In this document: positions 43,683 through 53,707 of the stretch, one piece after another
How positions within the stretch are numbered: position 1 is the stretch's first letter
Layout: each line of letters starts with the position of its first letter
Assembly: GCF_003336755.1 (NCBI RefSeq)
Contig: NZ_QMDI01000002.1
Span: 992,001 to 1,056,000, forward strand
DNA length: 64,000 nt
Direction: 5' to 3'
Origin: Elioraea thermophila (ex Habib et al. 2022)
GTDB lineage: Bacteria > Pseudomonadota > Alphaproteobacteria > Acetobacterales > Acetobacteraceae
Position numbers and translations under genes: made by a program
Notes under the pieces: model-generated
What the model saw: the letters and a program-made list of their open reading frames with translations, nothing else
Told to the model about the DNA's origin: nothing
The model's database searches: none

Positions 43683-43699
43683 GCTAGCGTTGGTCCGGC

Positions 43700-45433
43700 A
43701 TGATGCGGGACTTGCTCGCCCCCTGTCCGGCCGCGCCCGACTCGCGCCCCATCCAGTCTAGCCCCGACGCGGCGGGCGGCGAACCGGGGCCGGCCGTGGC
43801 AGACGGCCGCTCGATCGTGCTCGTCGGCCTGATGGGGGCGGGCAAGAGCGCGATCGGCCGGCGCCTCGCCGCCCGGCTCGGCCTGCCCTTCGTCGATGCC
43901 GATGCCGAGATCGAGCGGGCGGCCGGCATGAGCATCCGCGACATCTTCGCAAGCCTCGGCGAGCCCGCCTTCCGGGCCGGTGAGCGGCGGGTGATCGCCC
44001 GCCTGCTCGCCGGGCCGCAGATCGTGCTCGCCACCGGGGGCGGTGCCTTCATGGATCCGGAGACCCGGGCGCTGGTGCGCGCGCGCGGGCGCTCGATCTG
44101 GCTCAAGGTCGATCTGCCGATCCTGGTGCGCCGCGTGTCGGGGCGCAACGACCGGCCGCTGCTCGCCGGCGGCGATCCGGCGGCGATCCTCGCCGAGCTC
44201 GCGGCCAAGCGGTATCCCGTCTATGCCGAGGCCGACGTGATCGTGCACTGTCGCGACGAAGCCCCCGAGCAGACGACCACCCGCGTGCTGAACGCCCTCC
44301 TCGCCCATCGCCCGCCGCGCACGGTGCGCGTGCCGCTCTCCCACAACGCCTACGACGTGCTGATCGCGCCCGGCCTCGTGCGGCGGGCGGGGGCAGAGCT
44401 CGCGCCGCTGTTGCCCTCGCGGCGCGCGGTCATCGTCGCCGACGAGGCGGTCTGGCGCCTGCACGGGGCGGTGCTGGAGGAGGGGCTGGCCGAGACGGGC
44501 TTCAGCGGGCGAACGCTGCTCGTCCCGCCCGGCGAGGGCGCGAAGTCCTTCCCCGCCTTCCAGGATCTGGTCGAGCGCATGCTGGCGGGGGGCCTCGACC
44601 GCAGGACGGCGGTGATCGCGTTCGGCGGCGGGGTGGTGGGCGACCTCGCCGGCTTCGCCGCCGCCGTCGCCCTGCGTGGCCTGCCCTTCGTGCAGGTGCC
44701 GACCACGCTGCTTGCTCAGGTCGATTCCTCGGTCGGCGGCAAGACCGGGATCAACACCGCGCACGGGAAGAACCTGGTCGGCGCCTTCCACCAGCCGCGT
44801 GCCGTGCTGTGCGACACCGCGCTGCTTGCCACCCTGCCGCCGCGCGAGCTGCGGGCGGGCTACGCCGAGGTGGCGAAATACGGGCTGATCGACGACGCGA
44901 CGTTCTTCGCCTGGTGCGAGGCGAACGGGCGGGCGGTGGTGGCGGGCGACGCCGAGGCGCTGGCCGAGGCGGTGGCGCGGTCGGTGGCGGCGAAGGCGCG
45001 CGTGGTGGCGGCCGATGAGCGGGAGGAGGCGGCCGAGGGCGGCCGTGCCCTGCTCAATCTCGGCCACACCTTCGCCCATGCCGTCGAGGCGGAAGCCGGT
45101 TACGACGGGAAGGTGCTGCTGCACGGCGAGGCGGTCGGGCTGGGGATGGCGCTGGCGTTCCGTTTCTCGGTCCGGCTCGGCCTGTGCGAGGCGGCGGAGG
45201 CCGAGCGCGTGACGGCCCACCTCGCCGCCGTCGGCCTGCCCGTCCGGCTCGCCGACACCGGGCGCAGCTGGAGCGCGGAGCGGCTGATCGCGCGCATGCG
45301 GCGCGACAAGAAGGCCGCCGGAGGCACGCTCACCTTCGTGCTGGTGCGCGGCGTGGGCCGAGCCTTCGTCGCCCGCGACGTGGCGGAAGAGGCGGTGCGC
45401 GGTTTCCTGCTCGAGGAAGGAGCGACGGCATGA
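43700..45433 (+). CDS. aroKB: Fused shikimate kinase / 3-dehydroquinate synthase
   Basis: A 577-residue bifunctional enzyme of the shikimate pathway. Residues about 38-200 are shikimate kinase: [20 protein letters not shown] (Walker A), [42 protein letters not shown] and RNDRPLL. Residues about 210-577 are dehydroquinate synthase: [54 protein letters not shown] and [13 protein letters not shown] (zinc His). The two domains catalyse steps 5 and 2, not neighbours in the pathway. There is no stop or frameshift between them. A start at GTG 43796 would drop the poorly conserved first 32 residues. Confidence 0.95.
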   Translation: MMRDLLAPCPAAPDSRPIQSSPDAAGGEPGPAVADGRSIVLVGLMGAGKSAIGRRLAARLGLPFVDADAEIERAAGMSIRDIFASLGEPAFRAGERRVIARLLAGPQIVLATGGGAFMDPETRALVRARGRSIWLKVDLPILVRRVSGRNDRPLLAGGDPAAILAELAAKRYPVYAEADVIVHCRDEAPEQTTTRVLNALLAHRPPRTVRVPLSHNAYDVLIAPGLVRRAGAELAPLLPSRRAVIVADEAVWRLHGAVLEEGLAETGFSGRTLLVPPGEGAKSFPAFQDLVERMLAGGLDRRTAVIAFGGGVVGDLAGFAAAVALRGLPFVQVPTTLLAQVDSSVGGKTGINTAHGKNLVGAFHQPRAVLCDTALLATLPPRELRAGYAEVAKYGLIDDATFFAWCEANGRAVVAGDAEALAEAVARSVAAKARVVAADEREEAAEGGRALLNLGHTFAHAVEAEAGYDGKVLLHGEAVGLGMALAFRFSVRLGLCEAAEAERVTAHLAAVGLPVRLADTGRSWSAERLIARMRRDKKAAGGTLTFVLVRGVGRAFVARDVAEEAVRGFLLEEGATA

Positions 45434-45473
45434 TCACCGGCGTCGGTCCCGCACCGCAGGCGCGGAGGTAGAG

Positions 45474-46118
45474 ATGCCGCTGAGCGAGCCAGAGCCGCGA
45501 GAGAAGTTGCACACCCGTACCATCGTCCTCGAGGGCTACAGGCGGGCGGATGGGCTGTTCGACGTCGAGGCGCGGCTGACCGACACCAAGAGCTACGGCT
45601 TCGCCAACGAGGATCGCGGGCGGATCGAGCCGGGCGAGCCGCTGCATGGCATGCTGATGCGCCTGACCATCGATGCCGAGATGCGCGTGGTCGCTTGCGA
45701 GGCGAACACGGAGTACGCGCCCTATGCGATCTGCCCCGCCATCACGCCGAATTTCGCCGCCCTTGCCGGGCTCAGGATCGGGCCCGGCTGGATGCGGGCG
45801 GTGCGCGAGCGCGTGGGCGGGGTGAAGGGCTGCACGCACCTCGTCGAACTGCTCGGGCCGATGGCGACGGTGGCCTTCCAGACCCTGGTCGTGCTCCGCC
45901 GCGAGGCGCCGGTGGACGAGAGCCGCCCGCCGGCTTTGCTCAACACCTGTCATGCCTACGCCGCCGACAGCCCGGTGGTGGCGCGGCGCTGGCCGCGCTT
46001 CGCGCAAGCCGAGCGGGCGGCTGCGCAGCACGAGCCGGCAAGCCGGCAGGTGCTGGAAGGCAGCGCGGACGACGATCCCCGCGACGTGCAGGCGGCTGGC
46101 AGCGCCGCCGCCGGCTGA
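45474..46118 (+). CDS. DUF2889 domain protein
   Basis: A 214-residue protein of the DUF2889 family: LHTRTIVLEGYRRADGLFDV, EARLTDTKSYGF and CPAITPNFAALAGLRIGPGW, then KGCTHLVELLGPMATVAFQT, where the conserved Cys-x-His stands out. Alphaproteobacterial and betaproteobacterial genomes carry it without known function. The C-terminus is Ala-rich and disordered. It begins 40 bp after aroKB. Confidence 0.8.
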   Translation: MPLSEPEPREKLHTRTIVLEGYRRADGLFDVEARLTDTKSYGFANEDRGRIEPGEPLHGMLMRLTIDAEMRVVACEANTEYAPYAICPAITPNFAALAGLRIGPGWMRAVRERVGGVKGCTHLVELLGPMATVAFQTLVVLRREAPVDESRPPALLNTCHAYAADSPVVARRWPRFAQAERAAAQHEPASRQVLEGSADDDPRDVQAAGSAAAG

Positions 46119-46661
46119 GCCGCGGCGACGGCCGCGGTGCGACGCGGCCACGCGCTCGGGCGGGACTCGCCAACGCCTCCAGGACGTCCGTCGCCGTCTG
46201 CCGAGGTTGCTCCAAGGTCGCCCCGGTTGCGGCCGACAGGGCTTGGCGGCGCGCGTCGTGGGCAGCGCGGAGAAGAGCGTGGTCAGGAGAAGCGGCGGGA
46301 CGCGGCTGCCACCGGCTTCGTTAGGGCTGATCGACTGCCATCCCGGCGAGCGAGGACGCGCCCTGGCACTTCATGCGGCGCCCCCTCCCTGCGGCAACAC
46401 TGGGAGCCCCGAGCGGTAGATCCGGAGTTTGCCTCTCCGTTCATGCGGCTCATGCGGCGCACCCTCCCTGCGGCAACGCATCCCGCGAACCCTGCACGCA
46501 CGCGGCGACGAGTCGCGTCAACTTGGCGCAAAGCCGCGCAAAGCCTGCGCCACCCCGGCCGAGCAGCCACTCGCAAGCGCCGCCGGCAGGCAAGGAGCCG
46601 TCAGCGACGACGCTGATCAGCGAGCGACTTCGCCGCCGCCGCCGTAAGCCCGGGCGATCCC
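46119..46661. other. 543-bp non-coding stretch with a direct repeat
   Basis: Open frames exist on both strands because of the GC content, but none has a ribosome site and a recognisable product. The only structure I see is the 28-bp direct repeat listed separately, plus partial extra copies of TCATGCGGC between the two. Confidence 0.5.
46371..46477 (+). repeat. 28-bp direct repeat, two copies
   Basis: Copies at 46371-46398 and 46450-46477 differ at one base (TCATGCGGCGC, then C or A, then CCTCCCTGCGGCAAC). Start-to-start distance is 79 bp. A shorter TCATGCGGC lies just before copy two. No inverted repeat or spacer array, so not CRISPR. Confidence 0.7.
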
Positions 46662-46979
46662 TCAGGCCGCGGCCCGCGCTTCGGCGCCGCGTCGTCCGTT
46701 GCTGCGACGAGGGGTTTCCGCCGCCCTGCCATGCCCGGCCGCGGCATGCCCCTCCTCGGTCGCCGCGGCGCGGAAGTATTGCAGGATGAACACGCGCATG
46801 GCGGAGGTGCGACCGCCCGGAAAGCCGGTGCGCTCCAGGCGGCGGCAGAGCTCGGACGGCGTGGTGCCCTCGCGGCGGCAAATCTCCGCCAGCGCATCCC
46901 ACAGCTCCGGCTCGAGCCGCATCGAGGTGCGGCCGCGCTCGGCGACGATGTTGCGGTTGACGAGTGTGCTTCTCGACAT
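46662..46979 (-). CDS. Ribbon-helix-helix domain protein
   Basis: A 105-residue protein: RTSMRLEPELWDALAEICRR followed by EGTTPSELCRRLERT is an RHH_4-type DNA-binding domain, the beta strand giving the contacts. A conserved TSAMRVFILQYFRAAATEEG follows. The last 25 residues are basic and disordered. Probably a small transcription factor; target unknown. GGAGG lies nine bases before ATG 46979. Confidence 0.82.
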   Translation of the reverse strand: MSRSTLVNRNIVAERGRTSMRLEPELWDALAEICRREGTTPSELCRRLERTGFPGGRTSAMRVFILQYFRAAATEEGHAAAGHGRAAETPRRSNGRRGAEARAAA

Positions 46980-47053
46980 GAACCAACCCTCCGTGCGGGG
47001 TGGATCATGGCGGCGAAAGCCTTAAACCAAGGTTGAGGCGAGACGAAACCGCT

Positions 47054-47356
47054 TCACGCCTCGCCGGGGGCGCGCAAATCGAGGCTCAGCGCGTGCAGCC
47101 CGGTCGCGAATTCGCGGGCCAGCGCCTCGTGCACGGCGCGCGAGCGGGCAAGCCGCGACAAGCCGGCGAAGCGGGCCGAGACCATGCGCACGCGGTAATG
47201 GGTTTCGCCCGCCTCCTGCGACCGCCCGGGCGCGTTCTCGCCGATCCGATGCGCATGCTTGGCATGCCGCGCACTTTCGTCGACGATCTCGAGCAGCTCG
47301 GGCGCGAAGGCATGGGTCAGCAGACGCTCGATGCGCTCCGCGCGCGTTTCGCTCAT
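47054..47356 (-). CDS. bolA: BolA family protein
   Basis: A 100-residue protein with the class II KH-like BolA fold: RAERIERLLTHAFAPELLEI, VDESARHAKHAHRIGENAPG and ETHYRVRMVSARFAGLSRLA, with ARSRAVHEALAREFATGLHA. The conserved His in VHEAL is the Fe-S ligand shared with monothiol glutaredoxins. Probably works in iron-sulfur trafficking or envelope stress. ATG 47356 begins the family N-terminus. Divergent from the J-domain gene. Confidence 0.9.
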   Translation of the reverse strand: MSETRAERIERLLTHAFAPELLEIVDESARHAKHAHRIGENAPGRSQEAGETHYRVRMVSARFAGLSRLARSRAVHEALAREFATGLHALSLDLRAPGEA

Positions 47357-47410
47357 GCGACACCCCGTCCGTTTCTTGCAGCGTCCGACCCCCGCCGCCA
47401 TAACAAGGCA

Positions 47411-47980
47411 ATGCGCAGCACCGCTGCAAGAACCCGGCGCTACTACGTGCCCGACCCGCGGGCCGAAGCCGAGCCGCGCGTCTGCGACTCGCCCGGTTGC
47501 ACCGAGCCCGGCGCCTTCCGCGCACCCAAGTCGCGCGAGGCGCTGGATCAGTACTGGTGGTTCTGCCTCGAACACGTGCGCGAGTACAACCGCGCCTGGG
47601 ACTACTACAAGGGCATGACGCCGGCCCAGATCGAGGCGGAACTGCGTCGCGACACGACGTGGCGCCGGCCCTCCTGGCCGCTCGGGCGGCTCGGCGCGCT
47701 CGATGAGGCGCTGGCGGATCCGCTCGGTCTCCTGGCCCGGCGTCGCACGCGCCCGACCCCGCCGGCAGAGGAGGCACCGCCCGCCTTGCGCCGGCCGCTC
47801 GCCGTGCTCGGCCTCGGCTGGCCGGTCGCACGCGAGGACGTGAAGAAGCGCTACAAGGCGCTCGCCCTCGCCCACCATCCGGACCGGCACGGCGGTTCGC
47901 CGGAGGCGGAGGAAAAACTAAAGGAAATCAACGCCGCCTACGCTGCGGTGATGCGCGCGCTCAAGCCCGCGCAGGGCTGA
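47411..47980 (+). CDS. J-domain (DnaJ-like) protein
   Basis: A 189-residue protein. The N-terminal half has [20 protein letters not shown] and [20 protein letters not shown], with three Cys and a His that could bind zinc. The C-terminal 60 residues are a J domain: [20 protein letters not shown], then [11 protein letters not shown] with the HPD that stimulates DnaK, then INAAYAAVM. The layout is that of the type III DnaJ next to bolA and cobS in many alphaproteobacteria. It lies 76 bp before cobS. Confidence 0.88.
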   Translation: MRSTAARTRRYYVPDPRAEAEPRVCDSPGCTEPGAFRAPKSREALDQYWWFCLEHVREYNRAWDYYKGMTPAQIEAELRRDTTWRRPSWPLGRLGALDEALADPLGLLARRRTRPTPPAEEAPPALRRPLAVLGLGWPVAREDVKKRYKALALAHHPDRHGGSPEAEEKLKEINAAYAAVMRALKPAQG

Positions 47981-48056
47981 GGCCGCCGCGGCACGGCCTT
48001 CGCATCCCCCGCCCGGGGGTCTACACTGTGCCCTCCATGATGACTGGACAGAACGG

Positions 48057-49067
48057 ATGAACACGGTGACGCAGCTTGCGGATGCACGGCCGACCTCGGC
48101 CATCGACCTGCCCGACATCCGCGTGCGCGTGGATCAGACCTTCGGCTTCCCCTCGGACATGGAGGTGCCCGCCTTCTCGGTGCGCACCGAACACGTGCCC
48201 GACCTCGATGAGGCCTATCGGTTCGATCGCGAGACGACCTTGGCGATCCTGGCTGGCTTCGCCTACAACCGCCGCGTGATGGTTCAGGGCTATCACGGCA
48301 CCGGAAAATCGACCCACATCGAACAAGTGGCGGCCCGGCTGAATTGGCCCTGCATTCGGGTGAACCTCGACTCCCACATCTCGCGCATCGACCTGATCGG
48401 CAAGGATGCGATCGTACTGCGCGACGGCAAGCAGGTGACCGAGTTCCGCGAAGGCATCCTGCCCTGGGCGCTGCAGCACCCCTGCGCGCTCGTGTTCGAC
48501 GAGTACGACGCCGGCCGCCCCGACGTGATGTTCGTCATCCAACGCGTGCTCGAGGTCGAGGGCAAGCTCACGCTGCTCGACCAGAACCGGGTCATCCGGC
48601 CGCACCCCGCGTTCCGCCTGTTCGCCACCGCCAACACGGTGGGGCTCGGCGACACCACGGGGCTCTACCACGGCACGCAGCAGATCAACCAGGGTCAGAT
48701 GGACCGCTGGAACATCGTCGCCACCCTCAACTACCTGCCGCAGGAGCAGGAGGTGGAGATCGTGATGGCGAAGCTGAAGATCGACCCGAACGATCAGGCA
48801 GCGAAGAAGCGCATCAAGGCGATGGTCGCGCTTGCCGACCTCACGCGCGCGGGCTTCATCAACGGCGACATCTCCACCGTGATGAGCCCGCGCACGGTGA
48901 TCACCTGGGCCGAGAACGCGCGCATCTTCGGCGACCTCGCCTTCGCCTTCCGCGTCACCTTCCTCAACAAGTGCGACGAGGCGGAGCGCGCCACCGTCGC
49001 CGAGTACTACCAGCGCTGCTTCAACGAGGAACTGCCGGTGGGGCTGTCGCCCCGCCGGGCGGCCTGA
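48057..49067 (+). CDS. cobS: Cobaltochelatase subunit CobS
   Basis: AAA+ ATPase of 336 residues in the aerobic cobalamin pathway; with CobT it drives CobN to insert cobalt into hydrogenobyrinic acid diamide. Walker A is [19 protein letters not shown] (near residue 78), Walker [21 protein letters not shown], and sensor 1 [20 protein letters not shown]. The N-terminus has [17 protein letters not shown]. Length and motifs are typical. cobT starts 8 bp after the stop. Confidence 0.97.
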   Translation: MNTVTQLADARPTSAIDLPDIRVRVDQTFGFPSDMEVPAFSVRTEHVPDLDEAYRFDRETTLAILAGFAYNRRVMVQGYHGTGKSTHIEQVAARLNWPCIRVNLDSHISRIDLIGKDAIVLRDGKQVTEFREGILPWALQHPCALVFDEYDAGRPDVMFVIQRVLEVEGKLTLLDQNRVIRPHPAFRLFATANTVGLGDTTGLYHGTQQINQGQMDRWNIVATLNYLPQEQEVEIVMAKLKIDPNDQAAKKRIKAMVALADLTRAGFINGDISTVMSPRTVITWAENARIFGDLAFAFRVTFLNKCDEAERATVAEYYQRCFNEELPVGLSPRRAA

Positions 49068-49075
49068 CGGAGGCG

Positions 49076-50947
49076 ATGTCCAACCCCGACGCGGCCCGCG
49101 CCGAGGAGTTTCGCCGCGCCACCGCCGGCGTGGTGCGGGCGCTTGCGCACCGTGCCGACATCGAAGTGGCCTTCGCGCCCGGCGCTCCCGGGATCGCCGG
49201 CAAACGGGCACGGCTGCCGCTCCCGTCGCGCGCCCTGCCGCCGGCCGAGATCGCGCGCGTGCGCGGGGCGGCGGATGCGGTGGCGCTGAGACTTGCGCAT
49301 CACGACGAGGCCACCCACGCCCGCCTCGCCCCCGCCCGGCGCGAGGCGCGCGAGATCTACGACCTCCTGGAACAGGCGCGCTGCGAGGCGATCGGCGCCC
49401 GGGCCATGCCCGGGGTCGCCGCCAACCTGCGCGCGCGGCTCGCCGAGCAGTGCGAGGCGGAAGGCTACGATCGCATGGTGCGCAAGGAGCAGCTGCCACT
49501 TGCGCGCGCGATCGACCTCCTCGCGCGCGAGGCGCTTTCCGGCCAGCCTCTGCCCGAAGCCGCCCGCCGCATCGTCGAGCTCTGGCGCCCGCACCTGCCG
49601 AAGAGCGCGCTCACCGCGATCGAGCAGCTCAGCAGCTGCGCGGCGGACCAGGACGCCTTCGCCCGCGTCGCCAGGCGCCTCCTCTCCGCCCTCGACCTCG
49701 CCGAGGACGTTGCGGAAGCGGAAGAGGAGAACCGGGCCCAGGACGAGGAGGACGAAGGCGAGGAGCAGGGCGACCAGCAGGACGAGGAGCAGCGCAGCGC
49801 GGGCGCGGCCGAAGCCGAGTCGCTGCCCGGGGCGCGCGAGGAGGAGGCCGAAGGCGAAGCGCAGCCCATCGAGGCGGCGGAACAGCGCGAGGACGAAGGC
49901 TCGGCCTCGGACGGCGACGAGCGCCCGGCGGGACCGCAGGCGCGGCGCGACCCGCCGCTCGATGCCGACGACACGCGCTATCGCGCCTTCACCCGCCAGT
50001 TCGACGAGGAGGTCGCGGCCTCCGACCTCTGCGACCCCGATGAACTCGCCCGGCTGCGCGCTCAGCTCGATCAGCAGCTGCAGCACCTGCAGGGCGTGGT
50101 CACCAAGCTCGCCAACCGCCTGCAGCGGCGGCTGATGGCGCAGCAACAGCGCTCCTGGGAATTCGACCTCGAGGAAGGGCTGCTCGATGTCTCGCGGCTC
50201 GCCCGCGTGGTGGCGAACCCGATGCACTCGCTCTCCTACAAGCGCGAACGCGATACCGAGTTCCGCGACACCATCGTCACGCTGCTGATCGACAACTCGG
50301 GCTCGATGCGCGGCCGGCCCATCACGGTCGCCGCGATGAGTGCGGACATCCTCGCCCGCACGCTGGAGCGCTGCGGGGTGAAGGTGGAGATCCTCGGCTT
50401 CACCACCCGCGCCTGGAAGGGCGGGCAGAGCCGCGAACGCTGGGTGCAGGAAGGCAAGAAGCGCAACCCCGGCCGACTGAACGATCTCCGGCACATCATC
50501 TACAAGGAGGCCGACGCGCCCTGGCGCCGGGCGCGCAAGAACCTCGGCCTGATGCTGCGCGAGGGCCTCCTGAAGGAGAACATCGACGGCGAGGCGCTGG
50601 AGTGGGCCTATCGCCGCCTCCTTGCCCGTCCCGAACACCGCAAGATCCTGATGGTGATCTCGGACGGCGCGCCGGTCGACGACTCCACCCTCTCCGTCAA
50701 CCCCGGCAACTATCTCGAGCGGCATCTGCGCGACGTGATCCGCCGAGTCGATCGCGAGGGGCTGATCGAGGTGGTGGCGATCGGCATCGGCCACGACGTC
50801 ACGCGCTACTACCGTCGTGCGGTCACCATCGTCGATGCCGAGGAACTGGGGGGCACGATGATGAAGCAGCTCGCCGACCTGTTCGACGAGGATGCCGCGC
50901 GCGCCTGGCAGCGTGCCGCTGCCGAGCGAGCGCCGCTGGTCGCCTGA
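49076..50947 (+). CDS. cobT: Cobaltochelatase subunit CobT
   Basis: A 623-residue partner of CobS. The N-terminal helical part is followed by a strongly acidic Glu/Asp/Gln linker (about residues 218-300). The C-terminal von Willebrand factor A domain has its MIDAS site in [18 protein letters not shown], near residue 405. [20 protein letters not shown] and [16 protein letters not shown] complete it. It links the AAA+ ring to CobN, which is not in the window. ATG 49076 follows GGAGG, and the frame upstream overlaps cobS. Confidence 0.96.
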   Translation: MSNPDAARAEEFRRATAGVVRALAHRADIEVAFAPGAPGIAGKRARLPLPSRALPPAEIARVRGAADAVALRLAHHDEATHARLAPARREAREIYDLLEQARCEAIGARAMPGVAANLRARLAEQCEAEGYDRMVRKEQLPLARAIDLLAREALSGQPLPEAARRIVELWRPHLPKSALTAIEQLSSCAADQDAFARVARRLLSALDLAEDVAEAEEENRAQDEEDEGEEQGDQQDEEQRSAGAAEAESLPGAREEEAEGEAQPIEAAEQREDEGSASDGDERPAGPQARRDPPLDADDTRYRAFTRQFDEEVAASDLCDPDELARLRAQLDQQLQHLQGVVTKLANRLQRRLMAQQQRSWEFDLEEGLLDVSRLARVVANPMHSLSYKRERDTEFRDTIVTLLIDNSGSMRGRPITVAAMSADILARTLERCGVKVEILGFTTRAWKGGQSRERWVQEGKKRNPGRLNDLRHIIYKEADAPWRRARKNLGLMLREGLLKENIDGEALEWAYRRLLARPEHRKILMVISDGAPVDDSTLSVNPGNYLERHLRDVIRRVDREGLIEVVAIGIGHDVTRYYRRAVTIVDAEELGGTMMKQLADLFDEDAARAWQRAAAERAPLVA

Positions 50948-51028
50948 GGCGGCCTGCGCGCCTGGTCGTCGGCGAGCGGGGCGAGCGGACCGCACACGGA
51001 TCGTTGCCAGAGGGAAGCGAGGGGAGCA

Positions 51029-52468
51029 ATGACGTTCGATCTCGTGGTGCGCGGCGGCACGGTGGTGACCGCGGCGGATGCCGTGCGTGCCGACATCGGG
51101 ATCGCGGGCGGACGGATCGTTGCGCTCGCGGAAAACCTGCCGGCCGAGGGCGAGGTCCTGGATGCGGGCGGACTCCACGTGCTGCCGGGCGGGGTGGACA
51201 GCCATTGCCACATCGAACAGCCGGAAGCGGACGGCACGGTGCACGAGGAGAGTTTCGTCACTGCCTCGGCTTCGGCCTTCGCCGGCGGCACGACCAGCGT
51301 GATCTGCTTCATCCCGCAGTTCCGCGGCCACCCGATCGGGCCAACCTTCGACGACTACCGCCTTCGCGCGCGCAAGGCGATGGTGGACTACGCCTTCCAT
51401 CAGATCGTCACCGACCCGACCGAGGAGGTGGTGGAGAAGGAGCTGCCCGCGCTCGTCGCGCACGGCGTGCGCTCGTTCAAGGTGTTCCTCACCTACGATC
51501 CGCTGCACATCGACGACGCGCAATACTTGCGCGTTCTCACCGCCGCGCGTCGCCTCGGCGCCTTCGTCACCGTGCACTGCGAGAACTACCACGCGATCAA
51601 CTTCCTCACCGAACGGCTGCTCGCGCGCGGCATGACCGCACCGAAGTATCACGCCTGGTCGCGCCCGCCCGTGGTCGAGCGCGAGGCGACCCACCGCGCC
51701 ATCGCGCTTGCCGAGCTGCTCGGTCAGCCGATCCAGATCTTCCACGTCTCCTGTGCGGAAGCCGCCGAGGAGATCGCGCGCGCCAAGGCGCGCGGGGTCG
51801 CGGTTTGGGGCGAGACCTGCCCGCAATACCTCACCCTCACCGCCGCCGACATGGACCGCCCCGGCTTCGAGGGGGCGAAGTTCATGTGCAGCCCCGCCCC
51901 GCGGGGGCCGGAGGAGCACGAGCGGATCTGGCGCTACATCCGCAGCCGTGTGCTCGACGTCGTCACCTCCGACCACTGTGGATTCAGCTACGAGGGCGAT
52001 CGCGGCAAGGCACGCCACGGCCGCGCCGCACCCTTCCGCGACGTACCGAACGGCATTCCGGGGCTGGCCGCGCGGCTGCCCATCCTCTTCTCGGAGGGCG
52101 TGGCGAAGGGACGGATCGACATCACCGATTTCGTCGCGCTCACCGCCACCAACCCCGCACGCCTGTTCGGGCTGGCACCCCGCAAGGGCACGATCGCGAT
52201 CGGAGCGGATGCCGACCTCGTGCTGTGGGATACGACGAAGCGCGTGCGCCTGACCAACGAGATGATGCGCCATGCCATCGACTACACGCCCTACGAGGGG
52301 CTCGAGGTGACGGGATGGCCGGTGGCGACGGTGCGGCGCGGCGAGGTGGTCATGCGCGAGGGCTCGGTGCAGGCGGAAGCAGGCTCCGGGCGCTACTTGG
52401 CGCGCGGGCCCTATGCGTTGCCGAAGCCGCTCATTCCCTTCCCGAACGGGTTCGATCCGCTCGGCTGA
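51029..52468 (+). CDS. Dihydropyrimidinase / D-hydantoinase
   Basis: A dinuclear zinc amidohydrolase of 479 residues that opens dihydropyrimidine or hydantoin rings. VLPGGVDSHCHIEQPEADG gives the first two zinc His, GVRSFKVFLTYDPLHIDD the carboxylated Lys, and AFVTVHCENYHAINF, QIFHVSCAEAAEEIARA and VVTSDHCGFSY the remaining metal and acid residues. ADADLVLWDTTK is the usual tail. It may serve pyrimidine breakdown, but no partner genes are near. AGGGAAGCGAGGGGAG provides the ribosome site. Convergent with tgt, 12 bp apart. Confidence 0.92.
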   Translation: MTFDLVVRGGTVVTAADAVRADIGIAGGRIVALAENLPAEGEVLDAGGLHVLPGGVDSHCHIEQPEADGTVHEESFVTASASAFAGGTTSVICFIPQFRGHPIGPTFDDYRLRARKAMVDYAFHQIVTDPTEEVVEKELPALVAHGVRSFKVFLTYDPLHIDDAQYLRVLTAARRLGAFVTVHCENYHAINFLTERLLARGMTAPKYHAWSRPPVVEREATHRAIALAELLGQPIQIFHVSCAEAAEEIARAKARGVAVWGETCPQYLTLTAADMDRPGFEGAKFMCSPAPRGPEEHERIWRYIRSRVLDVVTSDHCGFSYEGDRGKARHGRAAPFRDVPNGIPGLAARLPILFSEGVAKGRIDITDFVALTATNPARLFGLAPRKGTIAIGADADLVLWDTTKRVRLTNEMMRHAIDYTPYEGLEVTGWPVATVRRGEVVMREGSVQAEAGSGRYLARGPYALPKPLIPFPNGFDPLG

Positions 52469-52480
52469 AGCGGCAGGGCG

Positions 52481-53707
52481 TCAGGCGGAAAGCCGCACGC
52501 CCCACTCGGCTGCCGCCTCGCGCACCCGCCCGGCCGCGATCGCCGCCCGCACCTCTGCCATCAGCCGCATCATGAAGCGGATGTTGTGCTGGGTGATCAG
52601 CCACAGCCCGAGGAGTTCGCCGGTCTTCAGCAGGTGGTGGAGATAGGCGCGCGCGTAGCCGCCCGCGCAGGCCGGGCAGTCGCAGCCTTCCTCCAGCACA
52701 CGCGCATCGTCGCGGAAACGCGCGTTGCGCAGGTTGAGGTGATCGCGGCCGTCCACGCCCTCATCCTCCACGTTGCGCACGAGCGCCCCGCCGTGGCGGG
52801 CGATGCGGGTCGGGTGGACGCAGTCGAAGGTGTCGACGCCCTGCGCGACCCCGTGCCAGATGTCCGCCACCTGGCCGATGCCGAGCAGGTGAATGGGCCT
52901 GTCCTCGCGCAACAGCGGGGCCTGGAAGGCGACCACGGCGTGCATCTGCTCTCGCGTCGCGCCGAGCGAGTCGCCGATGGCGTGGCCGAAGAAGTCCTCG
53001 CCGTTGACGAAATCCGCCGCCGCCCGGCGCAGGTCCTCGTGCACGTGCCCCCCCGCGATGCCGTAGAGCGCCTGCGGGCCCTCCGTCCCCATCCCGCCTG
53101 CGGCGTCGAAGGCGGCGAGGCTTCTGCGGCTCCAGCGGAAGGTGCGCTCGAGGGCGCGCGCGACGTAGTCGCGCTCGGCGTGGTAGGGCGTGCACTCGTC
53201 GAGCACGACGACGAGATCGGCCCCGAGCGCGGCCTGGATCGCCAGCGACCGTTCGGGGGTGAGTTCCTGCACGCTGCCGTCGATATAGGAGCGGAACGTC
53301 GCCCCCCGCTCCTCGATCCGGATCAGCGTCGCCTCGCCGGCCTGCGCCCGGTTCCCCTTCACCTCGGCCGCGACCCCGCCATGGCCCATGGAGAAGATCT
53401 GAAAGCCGCCCGAGTCGGTCAGCATCGGGCCCTGCCAGCCCGTCATGCGATGAAGCCCGCCGAGCCGCGCCACCCGCTCCGCGCCGGGGGCGAGCATCAA
53501 ATGGTAGGTGTTCGCGAGCACGATCTGCGCGCCGAGCGCGCGCGCCTCCGCCATGGTCGCCGCCTTCAGGGCACCGCGCGTCGCACAGAGGATGAAATTG
53601 GGCGTCTCGACCACGCCGTGCGGGGTGGCGAGGAGACCGAGGCGGGCGCGCGTCGCCGCATCGCGCGCGATCACGCGCCAGGAGAACGCCGCGTAACGCC
53701 CGCTCAT
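52481..53707 (-). CDS. tgt: tRNA-guanine transglycosylase
   Basis: Exchanges G34 of tRNAs with GUN anticodons for a queuine precursor. In 408 residues: TPNFILCATRGALKAATMAE, MLTDSGGFQIFSMGH (catalytic Asp), YIDGSVQELTPERSLAIQAA, VVLDECTPY (nucleophile Asp), GIAGGHVHEDLRRA and LGIGQVADIWHGVAQGVDTF. The zinc site is CDCPACAGGYARAYLHHLL. ATG 53707 overlaps the stop of the transporter gene (ATGA); the frame upstream is a shadow of that gene. Confidence 0.96.
   Translation of the reverse strand: MSGRYAAFSWRVIARDAATRARLGLLATPHGVVETPNFILCATRGALKAATMAEARALGAQIVLANTYHLMLAPGAERVARLGGLHRMTGWQGPMLTDSGGFQIFSMGHGGVAAEVKGNRAQAGEATLIRIEERGATFRSYIDGSVQELTPERSLAIQAALGADLVVVLDECTPYHAERDYVARALERTFRWSRRSLAAFDAAGGMGTEGPQALYGIAGGHVHEDLRRAAADFVNGEDFFGHAIGDSLGATREQMHAVVAFQAPLLREDRPIHLLGIGQVADIWHGVAQGVDTFDCVHPTRIARHGGALVRNVEDEGVDGRDHLNLRNARFRDDARVLEEGCDCPACAGGYARAYLHHLLKTGELLGLWLITQHNIRFMMRLMAEVRAAIAAGRVREAAAEWGVRLSA

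Noticed and set aside
46137-46616. A 159-codon open frame in the gap before the ribbon-helix-helix gene
   Set aside because: No ribosome site, Arg/Pro-rich translation and no likeness to known proteins; frames on the other strand look equally plausible.
49007-52273. A 1088-codon open frame on the minus strand
   Set aside because: Shadow of cobT and the hydantoinase gene; repetitive Arg/Ala/Gly text and no ribosome site.
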